Assembly: GCF_015560805.1 (NCBI RefSeq)
Contig: NZ_JADMSO010000012.1
Location: 28,164 to 92,163, forward strand
Length of the DNA: 64,000 bases
Direction of reading: 5' to 3'
DNA from: Mediterraneibacter glycyrrhizinilyticus
Lineage (GTDB): Bacteria > Bacillota > Clostridia > Lachnospirales > Lachnospiraceae
Positions 52,243 to 62,842 of this stretch are shown piece after piece. Under the pieces are notes generated by a model that was given only the letters and a program-made list of their open reading frames with translations, was not told where the DNA came from and made no database searches. Made by a program: the position numbers and the translations under genes. Numbering within the stretch: the stretch's first letter is position 1; the number at the start of each line of letters is the position of its first letter.

Positions 52243-55155
52243 ATGTTAGCAATTAATATCGAAGACGTGATCAACGTCTTAAATTCCTGCAAGTCGTATC
52301 TGATCGCACTTGGTGTGATCTTGGCACTTGTAGTGGTCATTACGATCGCAGTGATGAAACTGCCGAAACCGAAAAAGAAATTTATCCGCTCACAGAGCTG
52401 GATCGCATTTCTTCTGGCGGTTGTTGTGATCGTGAACATGATCTGCTGGGGACCGATGTCCAGCATGATCTCACTGGCAACAGAAAAGAATGATATTCAG
52501 AAAGAGACGTCGGATGCTGCAACAGCACTGTGTGAACAGATTGCAGACGAGGGAATCGTACTTCTGAAAAATGAGAACGGCAGACTTCCGCTTGAGGAGG
52601 GAACAAAGCTGAATGTATTTGGCTGGGCTTCCACAAACCCGGTATATGGCGGAACAGGATCTGGCGGACTTTCCGATGCATATCCGACAGTCTCCTTATT
52701 AGAGGGACTTGAGAATGCAGGATTTGAAGTAAACGGTGAACTGGTTGATTTTTACAAGAATTTCCGGGAGACACGTCCGACAGTCGGAATGTGGGGACAG
52801 GACTGGACGATTCCGGAGCCGACGATCGAGGAATATGACGAGGCGGGAATTTTTGAGTCTGCAAAAGAGTATTCCGATACCGCAGTTGTCGTTATTTCAC
52901 GTTCCGGCGGAGAGGGAGCGGATCTCCCGACAAGCCTGGATCCGGAAGTGGAAGATACATTCGAAGCAGGAGATGCATTCGGCGCATCCGGACTTCGGAT
53001 CAGTGATCAGAAAGACGATCTGGACGCATCCAAACATTTCCTGGAGCTGACGAACAGAGAGCAGGCAATGCTGGACCGTGTTGCGGCAGATTATGAGGAC
53101 ATTATTGTTGTTGTGAATGCGGCAAATGCAATGGAGCTCGGATTCGTTGACGAATACGAGCAGATCAGCAGCGTACTGTGGTGCCCGGGAACCGGTCAGT
53201 CAGGATTTAATTCGCTTGGATCTATTTTAAAAGGAGAGACGAATCCGTCTGCAAAGACAAGCGACACGTTTGTAAGAGATCTGACAAAGACACCTACATA
53301 CAACAACTTCGGATTCTTTGCATATGACAATATGGACGAGTTTGAAGTGGATGGTTTTGTGCCGAATTTTGTAAACTATACAGACGGAATCTATGTGGGA
53401 TACCGTTTCTATGAGACAGCGGCGGAAGAAGGGCTGATCAATTATGAAGAAATGGTACAGTATCCGTTTGGTTATGGACTTTCCTATACGACATTTGAAC
53501 AGAAAATGGGAGAGTTGGAAGTAAAAGACGGTACGATTTCCGTTGACGTAACTGTTACAAATACAGGGGATGCGGCAGGAAAAGACGTCGTAGAGATTTA
53601 TTATAACCCGCCGTATACAAACGGAGGAATCGAGAAAGCATCTGTAAACCTGATCGGATTTGAGAAGACAGAAGTTCTGGAGCCGGGTGAGAGCGAAACC
53701 GTTACCGTGACATTTACGGAAGAGGATATGGCGTCTTATGACGACATCAATGCAAAAGCATATGTGTTGGAAGCAGGAGATTATGAAATCTCTCTCCGCA
53801 CAGATTCACATACCGTTGTAGATACCAAAACACATACGGTAGACGAGACGATCACATACAGCGGTGAAAACGGACGTTCTACGGATGAGACAACGGCAAC
53901 AAACCAGCTTGATTTTGCAAACGGAGACGTGACTTATCTTTCCCGCGCAAATGGATTCGCAAATTATGCAGATGCGACTGCGGCGCCGACCAACTTTACA
54001 ATGTCGGAAGAAGACAAAGCTACGTTCATGAACAACAGCAATTATAATCCGGAAGATTATAATGACGAGTCGGATGAAATGCCGACAACAGGCGCGAAAA
54101 ACGGACTGGAACTGGTAGATCTCAGAGGCGTGGACTATGATGATCCACAGTGGGATAAACTTTTGGATCAGCTGACGGTCAGCGAGATGGATACGATGAT
54201 CGCACTTGGCGGTTATCAGACGTCCGCAGCGAAGAGCGTCGGAAAGATCCAGACGATCGATTGTGACGGACCGGCGTCGATCAACAATAACTTTACCGGA
54301 ACCGGCTCTATCGGATTCCCGTCAGCGGTGATCATTGCAAATACATGGAATGTTGACATCGCGGACGCATTCGGACAGAGCATCGGTAAGATGGCGGACG
54401 AGATGGGCGTATCCGGATGGTATGCACCGGCTATGAATATCCACAGAAGCGCATTTGCAGGACGTAACTTCGAGTACTATTCAGAAGATCCGTTCCTTTC
54501 CGGAAAAATTGCAACGGCAGCGGTTGCAGGAGCAGAAAAAGAGGGCGTATATGCGTATCTGAAACATTTTGCGCTGAACGATCAGGAGACAAACCGTACA
54601 AATCAGCTTTGTACATGGTTCAATGAGCAGTCAGCCCGTGAAATTTATCTGAAGCCGTTTGAAATGTGTGTAAAAGAGGGTGGAGCAAAGGCAGTGATGT
54701 CCGCGTTCAACTTCTATGGAACAGAGCCGGCAGGAGCAAGCTCCGAGGTATTGAACAACATTCTTCGTGACGAATGGGGATTCCGCGGATTTGTCCTGAC
54801 AGACTACTATGGAGTATACGGTTATCAGGATGCCGACCGTATGATCCGTAACGGAAATGACTGTATGCTCGTTGCATATGATACAGAGACAAACCATCTG
54901 ACAGACCAGAAGAGCGCGACAAGCGTGCAGGCAATGCGTCAGGCATGCAAGAACATTATGTATACGGTAGTAAACAGCCGTGCATATGATGCTGAAAATT
55001 TTGAAACAGGTCTGCTGACATGGCAGATCGCAGCGATCGTGATCGACGTGATCCTGGCAGCAGGATTGATCGTGCTTGAGATCGTGGCGATCAAAAAATT
55101 CAAAAAGAGAAGCGCCGAAGTTGTAAAAGCCGCTTCAAATGCAGAGAAAGAATAA
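52243..55155 (+). CDS. Membrane-anchored, domain-permuted GH3 beta-glycosidase
   Basis: About 970 aa. Two transmembrane helices at the N-terminus (about 15-40 and 50-70) and one near the C-terminus (about 925-948) anchor it. The domain order is reversed compared with usual GH3: the second (sandwich) domain with GIVLLKNENGRLPL comes first, then a fibronectin-III-like domain, then the barrel with CDGPASINNNF, GRNFEYYSEDPF, LKHFALND and the nucleophile Asp in FVLTDYYG. This permuted form is known from Butyrivibrio and Ruminococcus enzymes. The ATG at 52243 follows GGGAGG. Paired direct repeats upstream suggest LytTR control. Confidence 0.9.
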   Translation: MLAINIEDVINVLNSCKSYLIALGVILALVVVITIAVMKLPKPKKKFIRSQSWIAFLLAVVVIVNMICWGPMSSMISLATEKNDIQKETSDAATALCEQIADEGIVLLKNENGRLPLEEGTKLNVFGWASTNPVYGGTGSGGLSDAYPTVSLLEGLENAGFEVNGELVDFYKNFRETRPTVGMWGQDWTIPEPTIEEYDEAGIFESAKEYSDTAVVVISRSGGEGADLPTSLDPEVEDTFEAGDAFGASGLRISDQKDDLDASKHFLELTNREQAMLDRVAADYEDIIVVVNAANAMELGFVDEYEQISSVLWCPGTGQSGFNSLGSILKGETNPSAKTSDTFVRDLTKTPTYNNFGFFAYDNMDEFEVDGFVPNFVNYTDGIYVGYRFYETAAEEGLINYEEMVQYPFGYGLSYTTFEQKMGELEVKDGTISVDVTVTNTGDAAGKDVVEIYYNPPYTNGGIEKASVNLIGFEKTEVLEPGESETVTVTFTEEDMASYDDINAKAYVLEAGDYEISLRTDSHTVVDTKTHTVDETITYSGENGRSTDETTATNQLDFANGDVTYLSRANGFANYADATAAPTNFTMSEEDKATFMNNSNYNPEDYNDESDEMPTTGAKNGLELVDLRGVDYDDPQWDKLLDQLTVSEMDTMIALGGYQTSAAKSVGKIQTIDCDGPASINNNFTGTGSIGFPSAVIIANTWNVDIADAFGQSIGKMADEMGVSGWYAPAMNIHRSAFAGRNFEYYSEDPFLSGKIATAAVAGAEKEGVYAYLKHFALNDQETNRTNQLCTWFNEQSAREIYLKPFEMCVKEGGAKAVMSAFNFYGTEPAGASSEVLNNILRDEWGFRGFVLTDYYGVYGYQDADRMIRNGNDCMLVAYDTETNHLTDQKSATSVQAMRQACKNIMYTVVNSRAYDAENFETGLLTWQIAAIVIDVILAAGLIVLEIVAIKKFKKRSAEVVKAASNAEKE

Positions 55156-55288
55156 TTTCAGAATATCTCATGAAAAAATGAGTAAATAAATGAGTTGGAA
55201 GACGGAGAAAGAATCGGGAGAGATCCCGATTCTGCTTCCGTATAGGGAGATGAAAACGTTCGTACAGGGGATTACAGGAGGGACAAAA

Positions 55289-57712
55289 TTGAAACATCGC
55301 GATATCATAGATAAAATGACATTGGAAGAAAAAGCCGCATTTCTAAGCGGGAAAAATGTGTGGCAGACAAGAGATTACAGCCGGCTTGGCCTGCCGTCGA
55401 TCTTCTGTTCCGACGGACCTCACGGGATCCGTAAACAGGCGGGAGCCGGGGATCATCTTGGGTTAAACGCATCTCTTCCGGCAACTTGCTTTCCGACCGC
55501 GGCGACAGTTGCAAACAGTTGGGATGAACGGCTGGGTGAGGAATTAGGCGAAGCACTCGGAGAGGAAGCGGCGACACAGGAAGTGAACGTGCTTCTCGGA
55601 CCGGGGCTGAATATGAAACGCAGTCCGCTTTGCGGAAGAAATTTTGAATATTTTTCCGAAGATCCATATCTGGCAGGAAAAATGGCGGCGGCTTATGTAA
55701 AGGGAATCCAGAGCCAGGGCGTGTATGCATGTCCGAAACATTTTGCGGTGAACAGTCAGGAACTGCGCCGTATGGCAATGAACTCCGTATTGGACGAGAG
55801 GACACTGCGCGAGATTTATCTGACGGGATTTGAGATTGCCGTAAAAGAGGGCAAGGCGAAATCCATCATGACAAGTTACAACGAAATCAATGGCACATAT
55901 GCCAATGAAAATAAACATTTATTACAGGAGATCCTGCGAAAAGAGTGGGGATTTGACGGGATCGTCATTACAGACTGGGGCGCATCCAACGACCATGCGG
56001 CAGGCGTGGCGGCGGGATCCAATCTGGAAATGCCTGCGCCGGGACTCGATTCCGCAAGGGAAATCCTGCAGGCAATCAAAGAAAAGACACTGACGGAGGA
56101 AGAACTGGACGCATGTGTGGACGGACTTCTGGACGCGGTTTTGACATTGAGTGAGAATGCGAAGGGAAAGAAACGCACATTTCCGGAAACGGCGCACCAT
56201 GATCTTGCAAGACGGGCAGCGGAAGAAAGCGCGGTGCTTCTGAAAAATACCGATGAGATCTTACCGCTGAAAGCAGGATGTAAGGTTGCTGTGATCGGAG
56301 ATTTTGCGGTGGAACCCAGATATCAGGGAGCCGGATCTTCGATGGTAAATCCGACCTATCTGGAAACGATCGAGAAAGTGATCGGCAATTACGATCTTCA
56401 GGTCGCGGGGATCAACAGAGGCTACAAACGGACCGGAGAAGCGGACGAGGCGATGAAAAAAGAGGCGCTGGATCTGGCGGCAGCGGCGGATATTGTTCTG
56501 TATTGTTTCGGATTGGATGAGCTGAGCGAATCGGAGGGGATGGATCGTTCCCATATGCGGATCCCGCAGAACCAGATCGAACTTCTGCAGTCGATCGTTC
56601 AGGTCAATGAAAATGTAGTCGGACTGCTCAGCGCAGGCGCGTCGATCGAAATGCCGTGGCATTATTGCTGTAAAGCGATCCTGCATGGATATCTGACCGG
56701 TCAGGCGGGGGCGAGCGCGATGCTGAACATTCTGACCGGAAAGGTAAACCCATCCGGAAGACTCAGTGAAACTTATCCGCTCCGCTATGAAGATACATCG
56801 GCATTCCGGCATTTTCCGAGTACACAGAGAAATTCGGAATATCGGGAAAGTATTTACATCGGATACCGTTATTACGATACAAGCAAGGTCCGGGTACAGT
56901 ATCCGTTCGGATATGGGCTGTCTTATACGACATTTATGTATTCAGAGCTGAAAGTCGATGCGGACGGAGCAACATTTACATTGACAAATACAGGAAAAAT
57001 GGACGGCGCGGAAGTCGTACAGCTTTATGTCGGACTTCCGAATGCGATCGTATTCCGACCGGAAAAAGAGCTGAAAGGCTTCCGGAAAGTATTTTTGAAA
57101 TCGGGTGAAAGCAAAGAAGTCAGAATTGATTTTGACGATAAGACGTTCCGTTATTGGAATGTGAAGACGAACGGATGGGAAGTCGAAGAGGGAATCTATC
57201 AGATCATGGTAGGAGCAAGTGTGGCGGACATCAGGCTGGAGGGCAAACTGCAGGTGAGTGGAACGACGGATCGGTATCCGTACAATCCGGCGAAACTTCC
57301 TTACTATTATACCGGTATCGTACAGCAGATTTCGGACGAAGAGTTTGAAGAACTTTTAGGGCATCCAATCCCATCGGGAAAGTGGTCCGGAGACCTCGGG
57401 ATCAATGACGCGATCTGTCAGATGTATTATGCGAAAAGCGGTCTTGCCAGAGTGATATATAAAGTATTGACGACCATGAAGAAAAAAAGTGAAGAAAAAG
57501 GGAAACCGGATCTGAATATCCTTTTCATTTATAACATGCCGTTCCGCGGTATTGCGAAGATGACGGGCGGAATGGTCAGTATGGAAATGGTCGAGGGAAT
57601 GGTGACGGTCGTGAATGGTCATTTCTTAAAAGGAATGAAAAAGATCATCGGCGGATTCTTCCGGAATCAAAAAGCAAATAAAGCGTACGAAGCGAAACTC
57701 GCGGAAAAATAG
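55289..57712 (+). CDS. GH3 beta-glycosidase, cytoplasmic, with long helical tail
   Basis: About 807 aa. The usual GH3 order is intact: barrel with TLEEKAAFLSGKN, DGPHGIRKQ, KRSPLCGRNFEYFSEDP and the nucleophile Asp in VITDWGASND; second domain with the acid/base Glu in ESEGMDRSHM; fibronectin-III-like domain; and a C-terminal tail of about 150 residues rich in Lys/Met that resembles the tail of the GH3 at 35891 but is longer. The start is assigned to TTG 55289, because AGGAGG sits 7 bp upstream and the result aligns with the N-terminus of the other GH3; ATG codons at 55190 and 55250 lack such sites. Confidence 0.9.
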   Translation: MKHRDIIDKMTLEEKAAFLSGKNVWQTRDYSRLGLPSIFCSDGPHGIRKQAGAGDHLGLNASLPATCFPTAATVANSWDERLGEELGEALGEEAATQEVNVLLGPGLNMKRSPLCGRNFEYFSEDPYLAGKMAAAYVKGIQSQGVYACPKHFAVNSQELRRMAMNSVLDERTLREIYLTGFEIAVKEGKAKSIMTSYNEINGTYANENKHLLQEILRKEWGFDGIVITDWGASNDHAAGVAAGSNLEMPAPGLDSAREILQAIKEKTLTEEELDACVDGLLDAVLTLSENAKGKKRTFPETAHHDLARRAAEESAVLLKNTDEILPLKAGCKVAVIGDFAVEPRYQGAGSSMVNPTYLETIEKVIGNYDLQVAGINRGYKRTGEADEAMKKEALDLAAAADIVLYCFGLDELSESEGMDRSHMRIPQNQIELLQSIVQVNENVVGLLSAGASIEMPWHYCCKAILHGYLTGQAGASAMLNILTGKVNPSGRLSETYPLRYEDTSAFRHFPSTQRNSEYRESIYIGYRYYDTSKVRVQYPFGYGLSYTTFMYSELKVDADGATFTLTNTGKMDGAEVVQLYVGLPNAIVFRPEKELKGFRKVFLKSGESKEVRIDFDDKTFRYWNVKTNGWEVEEGIYQIMVGASVADIRLEGKLQVSGTTDRYPYNPAKLPYYYTGIVQQISDEEFEELLGHPIPSGKWSGDLGINDAICQMYYAKSGLARVIYKVLTTMKKKSEEKGKPDLNILFIYNMPFRGIAKMTGGMVSMEMVEGMVTVVNGHFLKGMKKIIGGFFRNQKANKAYEAKLAEK

Positions 57713-57771
57713 CAGGATGGGAAAACAAAGAACGGGAAAGCAAAGTGCGCGAATGAGGTGAAAGATTAAGA

Positions 57772-58374
57772 ATGAAAGAAAAATGGATGAATATATGGAA
57801 ATCGTTTGAAGAGAAACATCCGAAACTTTCCAAATGGGTGTATCAGATTTTCTATTTTTTTGTATTCAGTATGGGAGTTACCGTGTTCCAGTATCTGGTA
57901 TTTACATTTATGCCGGGATGGCTGGGGCTGGAACTCGCGGGGACGGAGTTCATGTGGCCGCAGAAAGAAATGCATATCCTGGGTGTAGATTTTACATGGA
58001 GTCTGTTGGGATATAATGTGCTCCGGGATGCAAGGGGTGCGGTGATCATCGGCGGCGGACTCGGATATTTTATCAGTTATGAAGTCGGATCGTTTCTGGC
58101 GCAGTGCATCAACTTTCCGCTGCAAAGAAACATTACGTTTAAGAGCAAAGGGAATCCGGTGTATCAGGCAATGTGGTATTTTATTGCCTGGATCGTGATC
58201 TCCCTGATCTGTAACGGATTTAACAATCTGTGGATGCCAATCGCGTCGGCATATGTGCCGCCGGCAATCTATAATCTGCTTGTGACGTTCATCACGGGCG
58301 GCGTTTCGATGGTGATCTTCTTCTTTGTATTTAAGATCATCTTCCCGGAGGGAGAACCGAAAAAAGAGAAATAG
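57772..58374 (+). CDS. GtrA-family membrane protein
   Basis: 200 aa with four transmembrane helices (about 25-45, 82-105, 128-150, 165-190). The family signature NFPLQRNITFKSKGN sits after the second helix. GtrA-type proteins move lipid-linked sugars or act with glycosyltransferases in wall or O-antigen decoration; no glycosyltransferase is nearby. It follows the GH3 gene by 59 bp behind GAGGTG and may belong to the same transcript. Confidence 0.88.
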   Translation: MKEKWMNIWKSFEEKHPKLSKWVYQIFYFFVFSMGVTVFQYLVFTFMPGWLGLELAGTEFMWPQKEMHILGVDFTWSLLGYNVLRDARGAVIIGGGLGYFISYEVGSFLAQCINFPLQRNITFKSKGNPVYQAMWYFIAWIVISLICNGFNNLWMPIASAYVPPAIYNLLVTFITGGVSMVIFFFVFKIIFPEGEPKKEK

Positions 58375-58399
58375 AAGACAGGTAAAAATGTACAATAAT

Positions 58400-58440
58400 A
58401 TGCAGATTTAAATTCGGCAATCGAATTTAAATCTGCATTC
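58400..58440 (+). terminator. Hairpin terminator after GtrA
   Basis: TGCAGATTTAAATTCG and its complement (58401-58416 and 58422-58437), a 16-bp perfect stem. The T-tract is weak, so termination efficiency is uncertain. Confidence 0.65.
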
Positions 58441-58640
58441 TGTTATATTACAGGAAGAATAATGTGTTGCAGAGAAGCAATAATCGCAATTTAACAGAAA
58501 ATAAACGCAATGTAAAAAGGGAAAAACTAGTGATAAAATGACTAAGAATCATGATTCCAATTAAATCTCTGTTGTGATAAATGCTGGAATGAGAGTATTT
58601 TGGCAGAATTTACTTTTAGAGAAATAAAGATTAAAGGAAA

Positions 58641-58654
58641 TATACTTAAGTATA
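58641..58654. promoter_or_regulatory. Palindrome upstream of the second GPH operon
   Basis: TATACTTAAGTATA, a perfect 14-bp palindrome lying about 14 bp before the start codon of the second GPH gene. It is a possible operator, or a leader hairpin near the ribosome site. The preceding 200 bp are AT-rich with no other clear site. Confidence 0.45.
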
Positions 58655-58667
58655 CAGGGAAAAGAAA

Positions 58668-60122
58668 ATGAATACAACAAAATACAACCGTGCAAAAACG
58701 TGGCAGATCGCGTTGTTTGCGCTGAATATGATGTCTACGAATATGTATCTTTTTTTTATGAGTTATGTTTCTTATTATGCGAACGGATTGCTTGGGATGT
58801 CAGTAGTATTTGTATCAACGCTCGCAACATCGATGAGAATCTTCGACGGCTTTACCGATCCGATCATCGGATGGTTTATCGATCATACAAAGGGAAGATT
58901 TGGTAAATTCCGCCCATTCCTTGTAGTCGGAAATCTTTTGCTGATCGTGAGTATGCTTTTGATGTATAAGACGACACATCTTGTGCCGGAAGCGATTCGG
59001 ATTCCTTATTTTGTCGTAGTTTATGCATTGTATATTATCGGATATACTGTACAGGGAACGGTTACAACGTCTGCGCAGACATTGCTTACAAATGATCCGA
59101 AACAGCGTCCGGTTTATGGATTTTTTACAGGATTCTTTATGTTATTCATGCAGACAGGTTTTATGTATCTGATCTCGAATTATCTGGTACCGAAGTATGG
59201 CAGCATGAGTTTCCAGTTCTTTGATGAGTTACTTGCATGGGTTATCGTAATTGCATTGATCATGATGGTTTGCGCTTGGATTGCGATCGCACCGAAAGAT
59301 AAACCGGAATTCTATGAGAACATGGTCACAAAAGAAAATGAAAAAGTTGGTTTTAAGGTATATTGGGAAGTATTGAAACACAATCGTGCACTGCAGATGT
59401 TGATTATTTCGGAATCCAGTGATAAGCTTGCGATGAGCATTGCGGGAAATTCTATCGTTGGGGTTATGCTTTTTGGAATTATCATCGGAGATTTTGAAGT
59501 AATGGGACGTTTGTCCGTTATCACAATGATTCCGAATATCATTTTACTTGTATTTGGTATTTTAAAAGCGAGAACAGCGGGACAGAAGCATATTTATGTA
59601 TTAAGTACCTGGTTGTGTACTGCGATTCAAGTTGCGATTTTATTGATTTTCTGTCTGGGGGATCCGACACAGATCGATTTGAAATCATTTAGTTTTATGA
59701 ATGTATCATTCCTCTTATTATATATTTTGTCAAATGGAATCAGAAATATCGGAAGCAATATGATGATCCCGATGATGGCAGATTGTACGGATTATGAAGT
59801 ATACAGGAGCGGACATTATGTTCCGGGACTGATCGCTACTGTTTATTCGTTTGTGGATAAACTGATCTCCTCGTTTGCAGCGACGATTGTAGGAATATTC
59901 GTTGCAATCCTTGGATATACCAATACGGTGCCTCAGGTTGGTGATGAGCTGACAACAGGTATTTTTGTAGTTACAATGTTGTTGTATAATGGAATGCCTA
60001 TTTTGGGCTGGGTGATTTCTATCGTCGCTATGAAATTTTATCCGCTGACAGGAGAGAAAATGAAAGAAATCGAGGATCATATTGTGAAAGTAAAAGAGGC
60101 TAATGCATCTGAGGTGAAATAA
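58668..60122 (+). CDS. GPH-family sugar:cation symporter (second)
   Basis: 484 aa with about 12 transmembrane helices. The GPH signature DGFTDPIIGWFIDHTKGRFGKFR is complete. It is first in a three-gene operon: its stop overlaps the next gene's start by 1 bp (TAATG). It likely imports the substrate of that glycosidase, whose composition is unknown. The sequence is only moderately similar by eye to the other GPH carrier at 38183, so the two systems probably serve different glycans. Confidence 0.93.
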   Translation: MNTTKYNRAKTWQIALFALNMMSTNMYLFFMSYVSYYANGLLGMSVVFVSTLATSMRIFDGFTDPIIGWFIDHTKGRFGKFRPFLVVGNLLLIVSMLLMYKTTHLVPEAIRIPYFVVVYALYIIGYTVQGTVTTSAQTLLTNDPKQRPVYGFFTGFFMLFMQTGFMYLISNYLVPKYGSMSFQFFDELLAWVIVIALIMMVCAWIAIAPKDKPEFYENMVTKENEKVGFKVYWEVLKHNRALQMLIISESSDKLAMSIAGNSIVGVMLFGIIIGDFEVMGRLSVITMIPNIILLVFGILKARTAGQKHIYVLSTWLCTAIQVAILLIFCLGDPTQIDLKSFSFMNVSFLLLYILSNGIRNIGSNMMIPMMADCTDYEVYRSGHYVPGLIATVYSFVDKLISSFAATIVGIFVAILGYTNTVPQVGDELTTGIFVVTMLLYNGMPILGWVISIVAMKFYPLTGEKMKEIEDHIVKVKEANASEVK

Positions 60123-62842
60123 TGAGAGAAGAAAACAAACAGATGATTCCTCTGTGGGGACCGTATTCAAAAAAGTATATGGGGATTTCCCGTATTATGA
60201 GGGAATCCAGGATACCGGGAGCGAGATGGGATTTAGTCGTATATCCGACATATGCAAACAGTGCGGTCTCTGTTCCGAATGTGACGGTTCCGTCGGATTA
60301 TCATCCATGGAACTGTGATAATGAGGGGAAATATTTTCGTTATCGCTATGAACTTTTATGGAAAGATATGCTGTATGCAGATGTAGATTTTTTCAGTATT
60401 GAGGATGAGACCTGGGGAATCCGGGTCTCTTATCAAAATAATACGGATCGAAATCAGAATTGTCTTCTGAATTTCTTTGCGGCAGAGGAATACCCTCAAA
60501 ACAGCGTTTATGTGATACATCGTCCGGAGAAGAGTGAAGTCTGGAATGCACTTCAATATGATGAACTGGTTTATGCGAAAAAGAGACCATGGGAGCATTT
60601 GAACCATGATGCGATGAAAAAGGGAGAAGTTTTTATCGAAGATTTTACAGATGGAAACGGTCTTGGGGCATCTTATTATATTATGTTAGCTAAGCATTGG
60701 GATTTGAAATGGTTCGGCGGAGACCGGGGAGATACGGCAGCATATAAAATACAGCTGAAAAACCGATATAAAAATGCAGTGCTGAGCATTCGTTATAAGA
60801 CGATGCAAAATCAGGAAAAGGTTTCTTTTACCAGTCGATTTGGATCGGTTGTCTTTGAACCGACGTCGACACCGGCAATGTGCCGGATTCCATTGGGTGC
60901 ATTGGAAGCGGGAGAATTTCAATTTAGATTGGAAGCAATCGGAACTTTAGGCAACGGAGTTTTTCTTGATTTTTTTGCCATCACAGAGGAAGAAGAGGCA
61001 GAAAAAGTGTATGCGGTCAAAGAGATTCGGAATGTGATCCCAAAGATAGAACGGCAGAACGAGCGTGTAAAATATCAGTATAATTATGGAGAAATTCCTA
61101 TTTATTTTACGATCCAGAACAGACGTATTCGAAATAGGGATCTGTATTCCGGATGTCTGGAAGACGCGTTGATCACACGGATGACCAATTCAGATCAGAC
61201 ATATGATAATCTTACAAAAAGTTTTTCGGGTGCATTTATGGACAAACATTCGGATGAGGGATTTTATCATGCAAGTATGGTGGAGGCGATTTTTCTTCCT
61301 GCAAAAAGCCGGCGTGTAGAGTATGCATATGTGAGTACCTGTGAAGAGAAAAAATACACGAACCATGAACTTGAGAAATTGTGGGAGATGCGTGCAAAAC
61401 CGTGTCTGGAACAGGATAGTCGACATAATCGTGAGGGAAATCAGTATGAGTTTTCCACAAAACTCATGAAAACAGCGATCTTTTCTAACATTGTGTATCC
61501 TATTTATCGACATGGCGAATATATTTCGCATTATACGCCGGGAAAACGATGGGACAGTCTTTATACATGGGATTCCGGCTTTATAGGTATCGGTATGTTG
61601 GAGTATTCGGAAAAACTGGCGGAATATATCATGGATACATATCTTTCGGAGGCGGATAATCAGGATTTTGCATTTGTATCGCATGGCTCTCTTGTTCCAA
61701 CACAGTTTTATTTGTTTTATGAAATATTACAGCGGGCAGACAAAGAAAAACGTGAGGATCTTAAGAAATATTATCCGATGTTTTTACGTTATTACCGTTA
61801 TATGGCGGGAAAAACAGAGGGATCTGCAACAAATAGACTTGGCAGCGGATTGTTGACGGTATATGATTATTTTTATAATGCGAGTGGAATGGATGATTAT
61901 CCGCCACAAATGGAGATACACCGTCGAAAATTGGAAAAAATCGCTTCCCCGGTATGTTCCAACGTCCATTTTATACGGATTGCAAAAATTATGAAACGGG
62001 TTGCGAAATTATTCGGAATGGATTCGGATATAGCTGAATTTGATGAAGATTTGAATCGGGTGAAAGATGTATTTCTGTCTTCTGCGTGGGATGAGGAGAG
62101 CGGATATTTTGGATATGTTTTACATCGATCCGACGGGACTCGAGAGATCTTCCGGACAGAATCAGGAGAAAATTTCAATAAAGGGATGGACGGTGTAACA
62201 CCGTTGATTGCCGGGATCTGTACGGAAGATCAGGAAAAGGAGCTTTTACAGCATCTGAAATCAGATCAGGAATTATGGTCCTGCGTGGGAATATCGACGG
62301 TAGATATGAGCGCAAGTTATTTTTATGATAATGGGTACTGGAATGGAAGCGTATGGTATCCATATCAATACTTAATATGGAAAGCAATGCTGGACATAGG
62401 GGAGAATGCGTTTGCGTATAAAATTGCGGAGAGAGCACTGACTTCATGGAAGCAGGAAACCGAATTCAGTTACAATACATTTGAGATGATGCAGATTGAA
62501 ACAGAACGGGGAGGTTGGTTCCACCAATTCAGTGGTTTGTCATCTCCGATCGTAACGTGGTATCATGCTTACTATAAAAAAGGAAGTGTGACGACGGGAT
62601 ATGAAACATGGATTGAAAAGCAGTGGTTTAGTGAAGATTATACGGAAGCCGTAATTCATTACGAGCTTAATGAAAAGAAAAAGAACAGGGTGATCATCGT
62701 GATGGATTCCGATTATGATTATCAGGTTTTTGTAAACGGTAAATTAGTGAAGTATGAGGAACATGCAGACGGCGCTCTTGAAATCAGCCTTTCTGAGAAA
62801 AAGGGTGAAATTAAGGTAGTAAAGAATGAAGAAATTTTATGA
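60122..62842 (+). CDS. Six-hairpin glycoside hydrolase (GH63/MGH1-like)
   Basis: 906 aa, cytoplasmic. The N-terminal half (about 1-330) is an unrecognised beta-sandwich region; the C-terminal (alpha/alpha)6 barrel (about 460-810) has features of clan GH-G: RWDSLYTWDSGF, the acid Asp candidate in SGMDDYP, YWNGSVWYPYQYLIW, and a Glu in the TERGGWFHQFSGL segment as candidate base. I cannot assign a numbered family or substrate. The position between a GPH carrier and an AraC regulator makes it the hydrolase of a dedicated small utilisation operon. The 3' end overlaps AraC by 17 bp. Confidence 0.8.
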   Translation: MREENKQMIPLWGPYSKKYMGISRIMRESRIPGARWDLVVYPTYANSAVSVPNVTVPSDYHPWNCDNEGKYFRYRYELLWKDMLYADVDFFSIEDETWGIRVSYQNNTDRNQNCLLNFFAAEEYPQNSVYVIHRPEKSEVWNALQYDELVYAKKRPWEHLNHDAMKKGEVFIEDFTDGNGLGASYYIMLAKHWDLKWFGGDRGDTAAYKIQLKNRYKNAVLSIRYKTMQNQEKVSFTSRFGSVVFEPTSTPAMCRIPLGALEAGEFQFRLEAIGTLGNGVFLDFFAITEEEEAEKVYAVKEIRNVIPKIERQNERVKYQYNYGEIPIYFTIQNRRIRNRDLYSGCLEDALITRMTNSDQTYDNLTKSFSGAFMDKHSDEGFYHASMVEAIFLPAKSRRVEYAYVSTCEEKKYTNHELEKLWEMRAKPCLEQDSRHNREGNQYEFSTKLMKTAIFSNIVYPIYRHGEYISHYTPGKRWDSLYTWDSGFIGIGMLEYSEKLAEYIMDTYLSEADNQDFAFVSHGSLVPTQFYLFYEILQRADKEKREDLKKYYPMFLRYYRYMAGKTEGSATNRLGSGLLTVYDYFYNASGMDDYPPQMEIHRRKLEKIASPVCSNVHFIRIAKIMKRVAKLFGMDSDIAEFDEDLNRVKDVFLSSAWDEESGYFGYVLHRSDGTREIFRTESGENFNKGMDGVTPLIAGICTEDQEKELLQHLKSDQELWSCVGISTVDMSASYFYDNGYWNGSVWYPYQYLIWKAMLDIGENAFAYKIAERALTSWKQETEFSYNTFEMMQIETERGGWFHQFSGLSSPIVTWYHAYYKKGSVTTGYETWIEKQWFSEDYTEAVIHYELNEKKKNRVIIVMDSDYDYQVFVNGKLVKYEEHADGALEISLSEKKGEIKVVKNEEIL

